Shown: one piece after another, positions 52,433 through 61,224 of the stretch | How the letters are laid out: each line of letters starts with the position of its first letter | Position numbering within the stretch: position 1 is the first letter of the stretch | Assembly (NCBI GenBank): GCA_025800215.1 | Contig: JAOXSC010000147.1 | Location: forward strand, 19,180 to 83,179 | DNA length: 64,000 bases | Origin: Marinibacterium sp. | Lineage (GTDB): Bacteria > Pseudomonadota > Alphaproteobacteria > Rhodobacterales > Rhodobacteraceae | Direction of reading: 5' to 3' | The notes under the pieces: generated by a model | The model's database searches: none | Told to the model about the DNA's origin: nothing | The model's input: only the letters and a program-made list of their open reading frames with translations | Position numbers and translations under genes: made by a program

Positions 52433-53255
52433 CGGTTTTGCACCGGCCAAGATCAACCTGACCCTGCATGTGACCGGCCAGCGCGATGATGGCTATCATC
52501 TGCTGGACAGTCTGGTGGCCTTTGCGCAGGTGGGGGACCGGATCGACTGTCACCCGGCGCCGGGTCTGGCGCTTGAAATCACCGGCCCCGAGGCCTCGGG
52601 GCTGAATGTCGGCGATGACAATCTGGTACTGCGCGCGGCGCGGCTGCTGGATCCCGCGCGCGGTGCGCGGCTGGTGCTGCACAAGCATCTGCCGGTGTCG
52701 TCAGGTATCGGGGGCGGGTCGTCGGATGCCGCCGCCACTCTGCGCGTGCTCAGCCACCACTGGGGGCTGCCCATGCCCGATGCGGGGGATGTGCTGGGGC
52801 TGGGCGCGGATCTGCCGGTCTGCCTGACGCCCGGCACGCAGCGGCTGCAGGGGATCGGCGACCACATCACGCCCGGCCCCGGCCTTCCTGATTGCGACAT
52901 CGTGCTGGTCAACCCGCGCGTGGCCGTGGCAACGCCCGAGATCTTTCGCCGCCTGCGCCAAAAGACCAACCCGCCCATGCCTGCGGATCTGCCCGATTGG
53001 AGCGATCTGGGCGCGCTGGCGGGCTGGCTGGCGACACAGCGCAACGATCTGCTGGCCCCGGCGCAGGCCTGCGCGCCGGTCATTGGCGACGTGCTGGCGG
53101 CGCTGCGGGCGACGCCGGTCCTGTTTGCGGGCATGTCGGGGTCGGGGGCCACCTGTTTCGGGCTCTGCCCACCGGGCATGGGCGACGGCGTCGCACAGCA
53201 GCTGCGCGCGGTGCATCCCGGCTGGTGGGTCGCTGCGGGCGGGATCCTGACATGA
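52419..53255 (+). CDS. ispE: 4-Diphosphocytidyl-2-C-methyl-D-erythritol kinase
   Basis: 278 residues from the ATG at 52419. GHMP-kinase motifs: FAPAKINLTLHVTGQRDDGYHLLDSLV near 7, PVSSGIGGGSSDAAATLRVL near 91, and FAGMSGSGATCFGL near 237. ATP-dependent step of the MEP isoprenoid pathway; dxs and ispA are elsewhere in the window. Overlap with the TPR gene is common in Rhodobacteraceae. Confidence 0.95.
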   Translation: MVLTDGFAPAKINLTLHVTGQRDDGYHLLDSLVAFAQVGDRIDCHPAPGLALEITGPEASGLNVGDDNLVLRAARLLDPARGARLVLHKHLPVSSGIGGGSSDAAATLRVLSHHWGLPMPDAGDVLGLGADLPVCLTPGTQRLQGIGDHITPGPGLPDCDIVLVNPRVAVATPEIFRRLRQKTNPPMPADLPDWSDLGALAGWLATQRNDLLAPAQACAPVIGDVLAALRATPVLFAGMSGSGATCFGLCPPGMGDGVAQQLRAVHPGWWVAAGGILT

Positions 53256-53256
53256 A

Positions 53257-53280
53257 AAAGGGCGCCGTGGGGCGCCCTTT
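53257..53280. terminator. Bidirectional terminator between ispE and the polyprenyl synthase gene
   Basis: A perfect 10-bp stem AAAGGGCGCC/GGCGCCCTTT with loop GTGG, bordered by A-tract on the left and ending in TTT on the right, so it can terminate both convergent genes. Confidence 0.8.
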
Positions 53281-53301
53281 GAAACACGCGCGGAAGTCGC
53301 G

Positions 53302-54300
53302 TCAGTTGACGCGCGCCACCACGTAGTTGGCCAGATCCGACAGCATGCCCCGGATCGGATGCGGCGGCAGCGTGTCCAGCGCCGCACGGGCGCGGGCCGC
53401 CCAGGCGTTGGCTTCGGCGCGGGTGGCGTCCAGGGCACCGTATTTGTGCATCAGGCGCATCGCCTCTTCCAGGTCGCCGTCTTCCTGACGGCCCTTTTCG
53501 ATGGTGCGCACCCAAAAGCCGCGTTCTTCGGCGTCGGCCTGCGCCACGGCCTTGATCAGCGGCATGGTCAGTTTGCGTTCGCGGAAATCGTCCCCGATAT
53601 TCTTGCCCGTGGCTTCGGTATCGCCGTCATAGTCCAGCAGGTCATCGGCGATCTGGAACGCGATCCCAAGCGCATCGCCATAGTCGAACAGCGATTGCAC
53701 CTGGTCTTCGGGCGCACCCGCGATGACGCCGCCCACCTCCATCGCGGCGGCAAACAGGGCCGCCGTCTTGCCACGCACCACCTGCAGATAGATGCCTTCA
53801 TCGGTGGCCAGATCCTGTGCCGCGGTCAGCTGCAACACCTCGCCTTCGGAAATCGTGGCCGAGGCGTTGGCCAGAATGTCCATCACCCGCAGCGATCCGG
53901 TTTCCACCATCAGCTGAAAGCTGCGCGCAAACAGGTAGTCGCCCACCAGAACGCTGGATTTGTTGTCCCACAGCAGGTTGGCCGTGGGCCGCCCGCGCCG
54001 CTGCGCGCTTTCGTCGACCACGTCATCATGCAGCAGGGTCGCGGTGTGAATGAATTCGACAGTGGCGGCCAGCTTGACGGCATTGTCGCCTTCGTAGCCA
54101 CACATCTTGGCGGCTGCGAGTGTCAGCATCGGGCGCAGGCGCTTGCCGCCTGCTTCGACCAGATGCGCGGTGACCTCGGGGATGCGCGGGGCATGCTGCG
54201 ATGCCATCCGCGTGGCGATCAGCGTGTTCACACCGGCCATGTCTTCGCCCAGGATCTCTGCCAGCCGGTCATGGGGTTTGGCGATCGTGCTCTTGTCCAT
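53302..54300 (-). CDS. Long-chain polyprenyl diphosphate synthase (ubiquinone side chain)
   Basis: 332 residues from the ATG at 54300 (longer frame from 54315). FARM DDVVDESAQRRG near 88 with small residues before it, as in long-chain synthases, SARM FQIADDLLDYDGD near 213, and GGKRLRPMLTLAAAKM near 51. Most likely makes the decaprenyl (Q10) tail typical of this group. Divergent from the DUF2007 gene. Confidence 0.93.
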   Translation of the reverse strand: MDKSTIAKPHDRLAEILGEDMAGVNTLIATRMASQHAPRIPEVTAHLVEAGGKRLRPMLTLAAAKMCGYEGDNAVKLAATVEFIHTATLLHDDVVDESAQRRGRPTANLLWDNKSSVLVGDYLFARSFQLMVETGSLRVMDILANASATISEGEVLQLTAAQDLATDEGIYLQVVRGKTAALFAAAMEVGGVIAGAPEDQVQSLFDYGDALGIAFQIADDLLDYDGDTEATGKNIGDDFRERKLTMPLIKAVAQADAEERGFWVRTIEKGRQEDGDLEEAMRLMHKYGALDATRAEANAWAARARAALDTLPPHPIRGMLSDLANYVVARVN

Positions 54301-54357
54301 CACTACTCCCGTCACGAAGGCTCGACAGTGCCGGGCCTTCCCCTTATTTCCATGGCC

Positions 54358-54576
54358 ATGAAGGAACTCTTGCGCAGCACCGACCCGACGATCATGGCCT
54401 TCGCGTCAGCCCTATTACAGGGGGAGGATATAGACTGCTTTCAGATGGACGTAAATATGAGCATCCTCGAAGGTGGCATCGGCATTTTCCCGCGCAGGCT
54501 GATGGTGCGGGCCGATGATTATGACCGCGCCCTGCGCACCATTCTGGACAATGACATCCCCCTTGGCCGGGACTGA
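54358..54576 (+). CDS. DUF2007 small protein
   Basis: 72 residues, MKELLRSTDPTIMAFASALL at the start and DVNMSILEGGIGIFPRRLMV in the middle, matching the DUF2007 family of small predicted signal-transducing proteins. The ATG at 54358 is preferred over 54352 by family start. Stop overlaps the ATG of the methyltransferase (TGATG). Function unknown. Confidence 0.85.
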   Translation: MKELLRSTDPTIMAFASALLQGEDIDCFQMDVNMSILEGGIGIFPRRLMVRADDYDRALRTILDNDIPLGRD

Positions 54577-55325
54577 TGCAGGGCGATCTGACCCATGATG
54601 CGTTTCTTGGCGGGCGGCTGTTTCTGTGGCAGCCGCGCGCGGGCTATCGCGCCGGTGTGGACCCGGTTCTGCTGGCCGCTGCGGTGCCTGCAACGCCGGG
54701 GCAGCGGGTGCTGGATCTGGGCTGCGGTGCCGGTGCGGCGGTGCTGTGTCTGGGCACGCGGGTGGCGAATCTGGACCTGACCGGCGTCGAATTGCAGCCC
54801 CTCTATGCCGATCTGGCCCGCCGCAATGCGGACGAGGCCGGGATCGGTGCCAATATCGTCACCGCCGATCTGCGTGATCTTCCGGGCGATCTGCGGCAGC
54901 GCCAATTCGACCACATCATGGCAAATCCGCCCTATTTTCAGAGCACTGAACGCCGTGCCGCGCAGGATGACGGGCGCGAGATCGCGCTGGCCGGTGACAC
55001 CGCGCTTGGCGACTGGATCGAACGCGCCGCGCGGCGGCTGGCGCCCAAGGGCTATCTGCACATGATCCAGCGGGTCGAGCGCCTGCCCGAGATGCTGGCT
55101 GCGACCGAGGGGCGGCTTGGCTCGGTCGAGGTGCTGCCGATTGCCGCGCGCAGCGGGCGTGCGCCCGGCCTTGTGATCCTGCGCGCCCGCAAAGAGGGGC
55201 GCGCCCCGTTCCGTCTGTCGGCGCCCTTTGTCATGCATGACGGTGCCCGGCACCTGTCGGATGCCGAAGATTACAACGCCGCCACCCTGGCCATATTGCG
55301 GCAGGGCGCGGCACTGTCTTGGTAA
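54576..55325 (+). CDS. tRNA1(Val) adenine-N6 methyltransferase-like (TrmN6 family)
   Basis: 249 residues. SAM-binding motif VLDLGCGAGAAVLCLG near 45, acidic GVELQPLYADLARRN near 69, and catalytic NPPYF near 116 typical of N6-adenine methyltransferases acting on RNA. N-terminal DAFLGGRLFLWQPRAGYRAGVDPVLLAAA is the family signature. Coupled to the DUF2007 gene by one base overlap. Confidence 0.88.
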   Translation: MQGDLTHDAFLGGRLFLWQPRAGYRAGVDPVLLAAAVPATPGQRVLDLGCGAGAAVLCLGTRVANLDLTGVELQPLYADLARRNADEAGIGANIVTADLRDLPGDLRQRQFDHIMANPPYFQSTERRAAQDDGREIALAGDTALGDWIERAARRLAPKGYLHMIQRVERLPEMLAATEGRLGSVEVLPIAARSGRAPGLVILRARKEGRAPFRLSAPFVMHDGARHLSDAEDYNAATLAILRQGAALSW

Positions 55326-55434
55326 GGTCGGGCCTGATCGTCATGGGGTGATATGTTGCGTCTTTCGCGAATGCAGCGTGACAGAGAGCCCACAGTGTGA
55401 TCCACTCGTCAACGTTGTAAAATGGAGGATGATG

Positions 55435-55599
55435 ATGAGCCTGACCGCACACCTGACCGAACTCAAGCGCAAGCACGAAACGCTGAGTATGAAGGTAGAA
55501 GAGGCCCAACGATCACCATCGGTGGATGATCTCCATATCGCGGCGCTGAAAAAGCAGAAGCTCAAACTCAAGGAAGAGATCGAGCGCCTGACCGTCTAA
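55435..55599 (+). CDS. YdcH/DUF465 small protein
   Basis: 54 residues, almost all helical coiled coil (LTELKRKHETLSMKVEEAQ; LKKQKLKLKEEIERL). Three ATGs lie in a row; 55435 is chosen because GGAGG ends six bases upstream. Family of very common small alphaproteobacterial proteins without known function. Overlaps the convergent LysR gene by four bases. Confidence 0.85.
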   Translation: MSLTAHLTELKRKHETLSMKVEEAQRSPSVDDLHIAALKKQKLKLKEEIERLTV

Positions 55600-56552
55600 G
55601 GTTTAGGTGCGGGCGGGACATCTTCGACCGGGATGATCCTGAACGCGTCCGATACATGGGCGGTCTTGTCGATCTCGGCCATGAACCAGTCGCGGAAGGC
55701 GGCAATCTGGGGGCGGGCTTCCGCCCCCTCTAGGCACAGAAACCGGAACCGAGCGCGGGTTTCGATGGCCACCTTAAAGGGGGCGACCAACGTGCCATCC
55801 TGCAGATCGCTCAGGATCATCGCGCGCCGCCCCAGAACCACCCCCATCCCGGCTGCAGCGGCATTAACGGCATGGTCCGCATGGGAAAAATGCGCGCCAT
55901 GTTCGGGCTTAAAATCCGATCCCACGGCCCGGAACCAGGTTGCCCAGTCACAGCGGGGGCGCAGGAAATCTATCGAATCATCATAGATCAGCGGCGCGTC
56001 GCGCAGGCTGTCGATGGTGGGAAACTGCCGCGCCAGGTCGGGGGTCATCACCGGAGTCAGCCATTCCTTGCGCACAGGCAGTGAATACAGGCCCTCATCC
56101 GCGCCTTCGCCAAACCGGATCGCCACATCCACGTCATCGCGCTGCAGATCGACCATGCGCAGGCTGGCCGAAAAATTCAGGTCGATGCCGGGATGGGTGC
56201 GTGCAAAATCGTAAAGCCGCGGCGCCAGCCACTTGGCGGTCAGGGCGGGGCCAGCGGTGACCGTCAGGCTCTGGTTGTCCTGCAGGCGGCGGGTGGCGCT
56301 CCAGGCCGATTGCAGGGTGCGAAACCCGTCTTCGGCCCCCGGCGCCAGGGTCTTGCCTGCCGCTGTCAGTTCGACCGCCCGGTTCAGGCGGCGGAACAGG
56401 GGCTGGCCCAGATGCTCTTCCAGCGACTTGATCTGAAACGACAGCGCCGCCGGGGTCACGCCCAGTTCATCTGCGGCCTTGGCAAAGGACATGTGGCGGG
56501 CGGCCGCATCAAAGGCGCGCAATGCGGTCAGCGGGGGCAGGCGATCGGGCAT
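55596..56552 (-). CDS. LysR-family transcriptional regulator (GcvA-like)
   Basis: 318 residues from the ATG at 56552. N-terminal HTH LTALRAFDAAARHMSFAKAADELGVTPAALSFQIKSLEEHLGQPLFRRL, typical GcvA subtype, and periplasmic-binding-like effector domain. Divergent from the 37-residue small ORF, which it might control; no metabolic gene is adjacent. Confidence 0.92.
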   Translation of the reverse strand: MPDRLPPLTALRAFDAAARHMSFAKAADELGVTPAALSFQIKSLEEHLGQPLFRRLNRAVELTAAGKTLAPGAEDGFRTLQSAWSATRRLQDNQSLTVTAGPALTAKWLAPRLYDFARTHPGIDLNFSASLRMVDLQRDDVDVAIRFGEGADEGLYSLPVRKEWLTPVMTPDLARQFPTIDSLRDAPLIYDDSIDFLRPRCDWATWFRAVGSDFKPEHGAHFSHADHAVNAAAAGMGVVLGRRAMILSDLQDGTLVAPFKVAIETRARFRFLCLEGAEARPQIAAFRDWFMAEIDKTAHVSDAFRIIPVEDVPPAPKP

Positions 56553-56663
56553 GGGCAAGAAATTCTTGTCTGAGGTTGAAAGAAGTCTCGTTTGTGAAGT
56601 CCAGACTGCGCGCGCATATAGGGGTCAGTCAAGTTCACCTGAACTGTAGAAAGGGTCCCCCCG

Positions 56664-56777
56664 ATGTTCGAAGTCGCCACCACCCCCCGCATGCAGGCCG
56701 CAATGGAGCAAGCCCGCAAGGAACGCGCCCGCGCCTTTGCCCATGCGTGGACCTGGTTGTTCCCGCTTTCCCGCTGA
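56664..56777 (+). CDS. Small ORF, 37 residues, divergent from LysR regulator
   Basis: MFEVATTPRMQAAMEQARKE begins a 37-residue Arg/Ala-rich helical peptide ending AWTWLFPLSR. AAAGGG lies 9-14 bases upstream of the ATG and a strong hairpin follows the stop by 31 bases, making a compact transcription unit. Resembles the small positively charged DUF1127-like peptides of alphaproteobacteria in size and composition, but no family match is certain. Confidence 0.55.
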   Translation: MFEVATTPRMQAAMEQARKERARAFAHAWTWLFPLSR

Positions 56778-56807
56778 CCCGCGCGCGCCGGATCTTACGG
56801 GATTGGA

Positions 56808-56843
56808 AAGGGCCGACCGCCGGGTGACTGGTGGTCGGCCCTT
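56808..56843 (+). terminator. Hairpin ending the small-ORF unit
   Basis: Arms AAGGGCCGACC (56808-56818) and GGTCGGCCCTT (56833-56843) are a perfect 11-bp stem with a 14-base loop. Downstream T content is low, so terminator strength is uncertain; could also be part of a small RNA. Confidence 0.6.
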
Positions 56844-56913
56844 GCCGTTGCCGGTCACCGCCTGGGGCGAATCGTTGCGATGTGCAGGGACGCGATGTGC
56901 AGAGACTGGGTAT

Positions 56914-56940
56914 GAAAAAGGCCGCCCCGATGGGACGGCC
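56914..56940 (-). terminator. Rho-independent terminator of phaB
   Basis: On the minus strand GGCCGTCCC-ATC-GGGGCGGCC is followed by TTTTTC, a textbook intrinsic terminator (one mismatch in the stem) 38 bases after the phaB stop. Confidence 0.85.
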
Positions 56941-56978
56941 CGAACCGCGATCACGCGGCGATCTGATCGTGCGGGTGA

Positions 56979-57701
56979 TCAGACGAAGAACTGGCCGCCA
57001 TTGGCCGAGATGGTCGAACCGTTGACGAAAGCCGCATCATCCGACACCAGGAAGCGCACGCAGCGGGCAATCTCTTCGGGTTCGCCCAGACGGCCGGTGG
57101 GGATCTGCGCGATGATCGAATCGCGGACCTTTTCCGGCACCGCCATCACCATTTCGGTGGCGATATAGCCCGGGCAGATCGCGTTCGCTGTGATGCCTTT
57201 GGCTGCGCCTTCCTGTGCCAGCGACTTCACGATGCCCAGGTCGCCGGCCTTGGTCGCGGCATAGTTGACCTGCGCGAACTGGCCCTTCTGACCATTGATC
57301 GAGCTGATCACAACGATGCGGCCAAAGCCACGTTCGCGCATGCCGGGCCAGATCGGGTGCACGGTGTTGAACACGCCCGTCAGGTTGGTGTCGATCACAT
57401 CGTGCCACTGCTGCGGCGTCATCTTGTGGAACGGCGCATCGCGGGTGATGCCTGCATTGGCCACCACGATGTCGATCGGGCCCAGATCGGCTTCGACCTG
57501 TTCGATACCCGCTTTCGAGCTGTCATAGTCGCCCACATTCCACTTGTAGGTGGCGATGCCGGTTTCTTCGGTGAACTTGGCCGCCGCTTCGTCATTGCCT
57601 GCATAGGTGGCCGCAACCGTGTAACCCGCGTCCTTGAGGTTTTTCGAAATTGCCGCGCCGATGCCGCGAGAGCCGCCGGTAACAAGAGCAATACGTGCCA
57701 T
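56979..57701 (-). CDS. phaB: Acetoacetyl-CoA reductase (NADPH)
   Basis: 240 residues, family length. SDR motifs TGGSRGIGAAI near 8, NAGITRDAPF near 87, catalytic YAATKAG near 150. Reduces acetoacetyl-CoA to (R)-3-hydroxybutyryl-CoA for polyhydroxybutyrate. ATG at 57701 with GGAGG nine bases upstream. Follows phaA but has its own terminator upstream and its own promoter region. Confidence 0.95.
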   Translation of the reverse strand: MARIALVTGGSRGIGAAISKNLKDAGYTVAATYAGNDEAAAKFTEETGIATYKWNVGDYDSSKAGIEQVEADLGPIDIVVANAGITRDAPFHKMTPQQWHDVIDTNLTGVFNTVHPIWPGMRERGFGRIVVISSINGQKGQFAQVNYAATKAGDLGIVKSLAQEGAAKGITANAICPGYIATEMVMAVPEKVRDSIIAQIPTGRLGEPEEIARCVRFLVSDDAAFVNGSTISANGGQFFV

Positions 57702-57852
57702 ATGAGATCCTCCAAATTCAGCCCGTCTGGGTAAGACTGTTACAATTAACTTTTCTGCGGTGCAACATTGTTGCGCGTCCAATTTTGGTGCGCCTTTTGC
57801 CGCAGTGCGTCATCGGGCGCGATGGGCCGCGCCGTCTGTGTTCCTTGGCAAG

Positions 57853-57877
57853 AAAAAGGCGCCTGCTGGGGCGCCTT
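57853..57877 (-). terminator. Rho-independent terminator of phaA
   Basis: Minus-strand stem AAGGCGCC/GGCGCCTT with a 6-base loop, then TTTTTC. Lies between phaA and phaB, so the two genes are at least partly uncoupled. Confidence 0.85.
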
Positions 57878-57905
57878 GATCCATGTTTCGCTGCTCGGCC
57901 GGGCC

Positions 57906-59081
57906 TCAGGGGCGTTCCACGCAGAGGGCGACGCCCATGCCGCCGCCGATGCACAGCGTGGCCAGACCCTTTTTCGCGTCGCGACGCTTCATTTCGAACA
58001 GCAGCGTGTTGAGAACCCGCGCGCCCGATGCGCCGATCGGGTGGCCAATGGCGATGGCGCCCCCGTTCACGTTCACGATGGACGGATCCCAGCCCATGTC
58101 CTTGTTCACGGCGCAGGCCTGGGCGGCAAAGGCTTCGTTGGCTTCGACCAGGTCAAGATCGTCGACCTTCCAGCCTGCCTTGTCCAGCGCCTTGCGCGAG
58201 GCATAGATCGGGCCTACGCCCATGATCGACGGATCCAGACCGGCGGTGGCATAGGACGCGATGCGCGCCAGCGGCTCGATGCCGCGTTTTTCGGCCTCGT
58301 CCGCCGACATCAGCAGCGCGCCAGCCGCGCCGTCATTCAGCCCCGAGGCATTGGCCGCAGTCACGGTGCCGTCCTTGATGAAGGCCGGGCGCAGTTTCTG
58401 CATCGCTTCGATGGTGGCGCCGTGGCGGATATATTCGTCAGTGTCGACCACGATGTCGCCCTTGCGGGTTTTCACGGTAAAGGGCGTGATTTCATCGGCG
58501 AACTTGCCCGCCTTCTGGGCCGCTTCGGCCTTGTTTTGCGAGCTGACGGCGAATTCGTCCTGCATGTCGCGGCTGATCTGCCACTGTTCGGCCACGTTTT
58601 CGGCCGTCTGGCCCATGTGATAGCCGTTGAACGCGTCCCACAGACCGTCGCGGATCATGGTGTCGATATATTGCATATCGCCCATTTTCTGACCGGCGCG
58701 CAGCGGTGCCGCATGGGGGCTGAGGCTCATCGATTCCTGGCCGCCCGCCGCGATGATATCGGCGTCTCCAAGCTGGATGTGCTGCGCGGCCAGTGCCACG
58801 GCCCGCAGACCCGACCCGCAGACCTGGTTGATGCCCCAGGCGGCGCTTTCCTTGGGAAAGCCCGCATTGATATGAGCCTGACGCGCGGGGTTCTGGCCCT
58901 GGGCTGCGGTCAGCACCTGGCCCAGAATGGTTTCGGACACCTCTTCCTTGGCGATCCCGGCCCGTTCGACCAGCGCGTTCAGAACGGTGGCACCCAGATC
59001 ATGCGCGGGTGTATTTGCAAAAGACCCCAGGAACGACCCGACCGGCGTCCGGGCGGCTGAAGCAATAACAACGTTGGTCAT
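57906..59081 (-). CDS. phaA: Acetyl-CoA C-acetyltransferase
   Basis: 391 residues. Thiolase motifs: [15 protein letters not shown] with nucleophile Cys near 88, [19 protein letters not shown] near 340 with the catalytic His, and [11 protein letters not shown] near 378 with the second Cys. Condenses two acetyl-CoA to acetoacetyl-CoA for PHB; can also act in degradation. Next to phaB on the same strand. Confidence 0.95.
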   Translation of the reverse strand: MTNVVIASAARTPVGSFLGSFANTPAHDLGATVLNALVERAGIAKEEVSETILGQVLTAAQGQNPARQAHINAGFPKESAAWGINQVCGSGLRAVALAAQHIQLGDADIIAAGGQESMSLSPHAAPLRAGQKMGDMQYIDTMIRDGLWDAFNGYHMGQTAENVAEQWQISRDMQDEFAVSSQNKAEAAQKAGKFADEITPFTVKTRKGDIVVDTDEYIRHGATIEAMQKLRPAFIKDGTVTAANASGLNDGAAGALLMSADEAEKRGIEPLARIASYATAGLDPSIMGVGPIYASRKALDKAGWKVDDLDLVEANEAFAAQACAVNKDMGWDPSIVNVNGGAIAIGHPIGASGARVLNTLLFEMKRRDAKKGLATLCIGGGMGVALCVERP

Positions 59082-59200
59082 CTATCAAAATCCTCTAGCA
59101 CAGACATGGCCAAGGTCAGATATGCGGCGCCGCGGCGCTGCCCCCTCCATAGCCCTGACCAAGTGCTAGCGGCTTGATGCCACATGCGCAACGCGACCTT

Positions 59201-60070
59201 TTAGGCCGATTTGCGACTTTCCCCGGCCTGATCCGCCGATTGGTCGCCCGCGTCGTCCCAGGGTGGGCGCACCGCCGGGGCGCCAAACAGAAACCCCTGC
59301 AGGCAGTCGACCCCGATGGCGGTCAGCCAGTCGGCTTCGGCTTGGGTTTCGACCCGTTCGGCGACGCAGAACATGTCGAATTGCTGTGCGATGCCCACCA
59401 GCGCCCGAACCAGCGCCTGGTTTTCGGGATGCTCATGAATGCCCGCCACAAAGCGCCCGTCGATCTTGACCAGATCGAAAAAGAAATCGCGGAAATGGCG
59501 GAAGGTGGTCTGGCCCGCGCCAAAATCATCCAGCGCAAAGGCGATGCCGCGCCCCTGCAGCTGATCCATGAAATCCATCACCAGTTCGGGCACGGTCATG
59601 GCCGAATGTTCGGTGATTTCCAGGATCAGACGTTCGGCAATGGTGGGGTCGCGTTTCAGGCGCCGGTTCAGCACCCGCATCCAGCGCGAATACCCGATCG
59701 AGCGCGCCGACATGTTGATCGACAGCCGCAGATCGCGCGCCTTGGCCAGCGCGCCCAGGCCCGCTTCGAGCGCGAGCACGTCGATGTCGCGGGCCAGCTC
59801 GGTGTCTTCGATCGCGCCCATGAACTGCCCGGCGGGGATCACCCGCCCGGTTTCGTCAAGCAGGCGGATATATCCTTCGTAGAAGGCGGTCTGACCTGGG
59901 CGGCGCGCGGCCACCACCGGCTGATAGGCCAAAAGCGTGTTCTTGTGGCGCACAGCCTCGGCGACCATATCCAGCGTCGAGCGGTCGCGCTGATTGACCG
60001 CCTGATCCAGCGGGTTGTCTTCGCCCTGCTGCGCCGCGCCGCGCCGTTTGCGCCGTCGTTTGTGTTGCAT
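59201..60070 (-). CDS. EAL-domain protein (c-di-GMP phosphodiesterase-like)
   Basis: 289 residues: basic N-terminus (MQHKRRRKRRG), then one EAL domain about 35-270. The signature EAL is changed to EGYIRLLD. Other catalytic positions remain: Asn in LSINMSARS, Glu in LEITEHSAM, DDFGAG, Lys in VKIDGRF, Glu in VAERVET, and QGFLFG. Metal ligands look intact, so activity is possible despite the changed signature. No GGDEF or sensor domain. Confidence 0.85.
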   Translation of the reverse strand: MQHKRRRKRRGAAQQGEDNPLDQAVNQRDRSTLDMVAEAVRHKNTLLAYQPVVAARRPGQTAFYEGYIRLLDETGRVIPAGQFMGAIEDTELARDIDVLALEAGLGALAKARDLRLSINMSARSIGYSRWMRVLNRRLKRDPTIAERLILEITEHSAMTVPELVMDFMDQLQGRGIAFALDDFGAGQTTFRHFRDFFFDLVKIDGRFVAGIHEHPENQALVRALVGIAQQFDMFCVAERVETQAEADWLTAIGVDCLQGFLFGAPAVRPPWDDAGDQSADQAGESRKSA

Positions 60071-60171
60071 TGGCCGCGTATCCCGTGCCTGACTGGTTCA
60101 CCAACCATGGGACGCCGGGGTGAAGATGCGCTTAACCCCGGTATTTGAGACAGATCGGAGACATAATCACG

Positions 60172-60747
60172 ATGGAAGGATGTAGCTGGCCGGGATCGGA
60201 TCCGCTTTATGTCGATTATCACGACCACGAATGGGGCGTGCCGGACTATGACAGCCGGGCGCTCTGGGAAAAGCTGATCCTTGACGGGTTCCAGGCCGGG
60301 CTGTCCTGGATCACCATCCTAAAAAAGCGCGAAAACTTTCGCGCCGCCTTCGCCGGGTTCGACCCGAATGTGATCGCAACCTGGGGCGAGCCCGAGATCG
60401 AAGAGCTGCTGCAGAACCCTGGCATCATCCGCCATCGGGGCAAGATCGCGGCGACCATCGGCAATGCGCGTGCGTGGCAGAAGATCGAAGCCGAACAGGG
60501 GTTTGATCGCTATCTGTGGGACTTTGTCGGCGGCGCTCCGATCCAGAACAGCTGGGCCAGCGCCGACGCGGTGCCTGCGTTTACGCCGCTTTCCGAAGCG
60601 CTGTCCAAGGATCTGAAGAAACGCGGGTTCCGTTTTTGCGGGCCGACCATCGTCTATGCGTTCATGCAGGCCACCGGGCTGGTGAACGATCACCTGCTGG
60701 GGTGCCCGCGCCACGCCGAGGTTGCCGCTTTGGCCCGGACGGAATGA
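60172..60747 (+). CDS. tag: DNA-3-methyladenine glycosylase I
   Basis: 191 residues from the ATG at 60172 (frame open to 60145). Zinc-snap ligands Cys4, His17, a C-terminal His and Cys in NDHLLGCPRH; active-site motifs HDHEWGVPDYDSRALWEKLILDGFQAGLSW and RFCGPTIVYAFMQATG. Removes 3-methyladenine from DNA. Divergent from the EAL gene. Confidence 0.95.
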   Translation: MEGCSWPGSDPLYVDYHDHEWGVPDYDSRALWEKLILDGFQAGLSWITILKKRENFRAAFAGFDPNVIATWGEPEIEELLQNPGIIRHRGKIAATIGNARAWQKIEAEQGFDRYLWDFVGGAPIQNSWASADAVPAFTPLSEALSKDLKKRGFRFCGPTIVYAFMQATGLVNDHLLGCPRHAEVAALARTE

Positions 60748-60822
60748 CGCACGCAGCGCGCACCCCGGTTGTAGGTCGGCCTGTCGCGACATAGCGTCGA
60801 AAAAACAACCATGAGTAGCGCG

Positions 60823-61224
60823 ATGAAGCTGAAATTTTTACTGATTGGTGCCGCTGCCCTGCTGACGGCCTGTGACGCGCCCACCACGCCCTCCGAACCC
60901 GCCGCCGCCCCAGCCGATCAAGCCCCTGCGGCGGACACCGCACCCGCACCGGACAACGTCACATCCGTCAAGGTGAACGGCCTGAGCTTTGACGTCCGGC
61001 GTGAACCGGGCAAGAATTTTGTGGATGTCTGGGCGACGGGTCCGCGTCAGCCGTTCTATCTTGCCGATCTCGAAGCAGCGGCTCGGGCGGCAACTGGGTG
61101 CCGGGCCAAAATGGATCTTGGTGTTCTGGCCGTTCTGGGGTTCGAGGAGGAGGATCTGTCGCACGTCAGACACAACAGAAAAAGCGACGGGCCCTTTGAA
61201 TGGCACGTGCAGGTGTCATGCTAG
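60823..61224 (+). CDS. Lipoprotein of unknown function, first of a pair
   Basis: 133 residues from ATG 60823 (or 137 from 60811). Lipoprotein signal MKLKFLLIGAAALLTACD, lipobox LTAC, then a Pro/Ala-rich linker (about 20-45) and a small globular part with two Cys (CRAKM and C-terminal VSC). No family recognised. Stop overlaps the following lipoprotein start. Confidence 0.7.
   Translation: MKLKFLLIGAAALLTACDAPTTPSEPAAAPADQAPAADTAPAPDNVTSVKVNGLSFDVRREPGKNFVDVWATGPRQPFYLADLEAAARAATGCRAKMDLGVLAVLGFEEEDLSHVRHNRKSDGPFEWHVQVSC

Noticed and set aside
50675..52456. 593-codon minus-strand frame
   Set aside because: Antisense to the TPR protein; repeats seen in it merely mirror the TPR codons.
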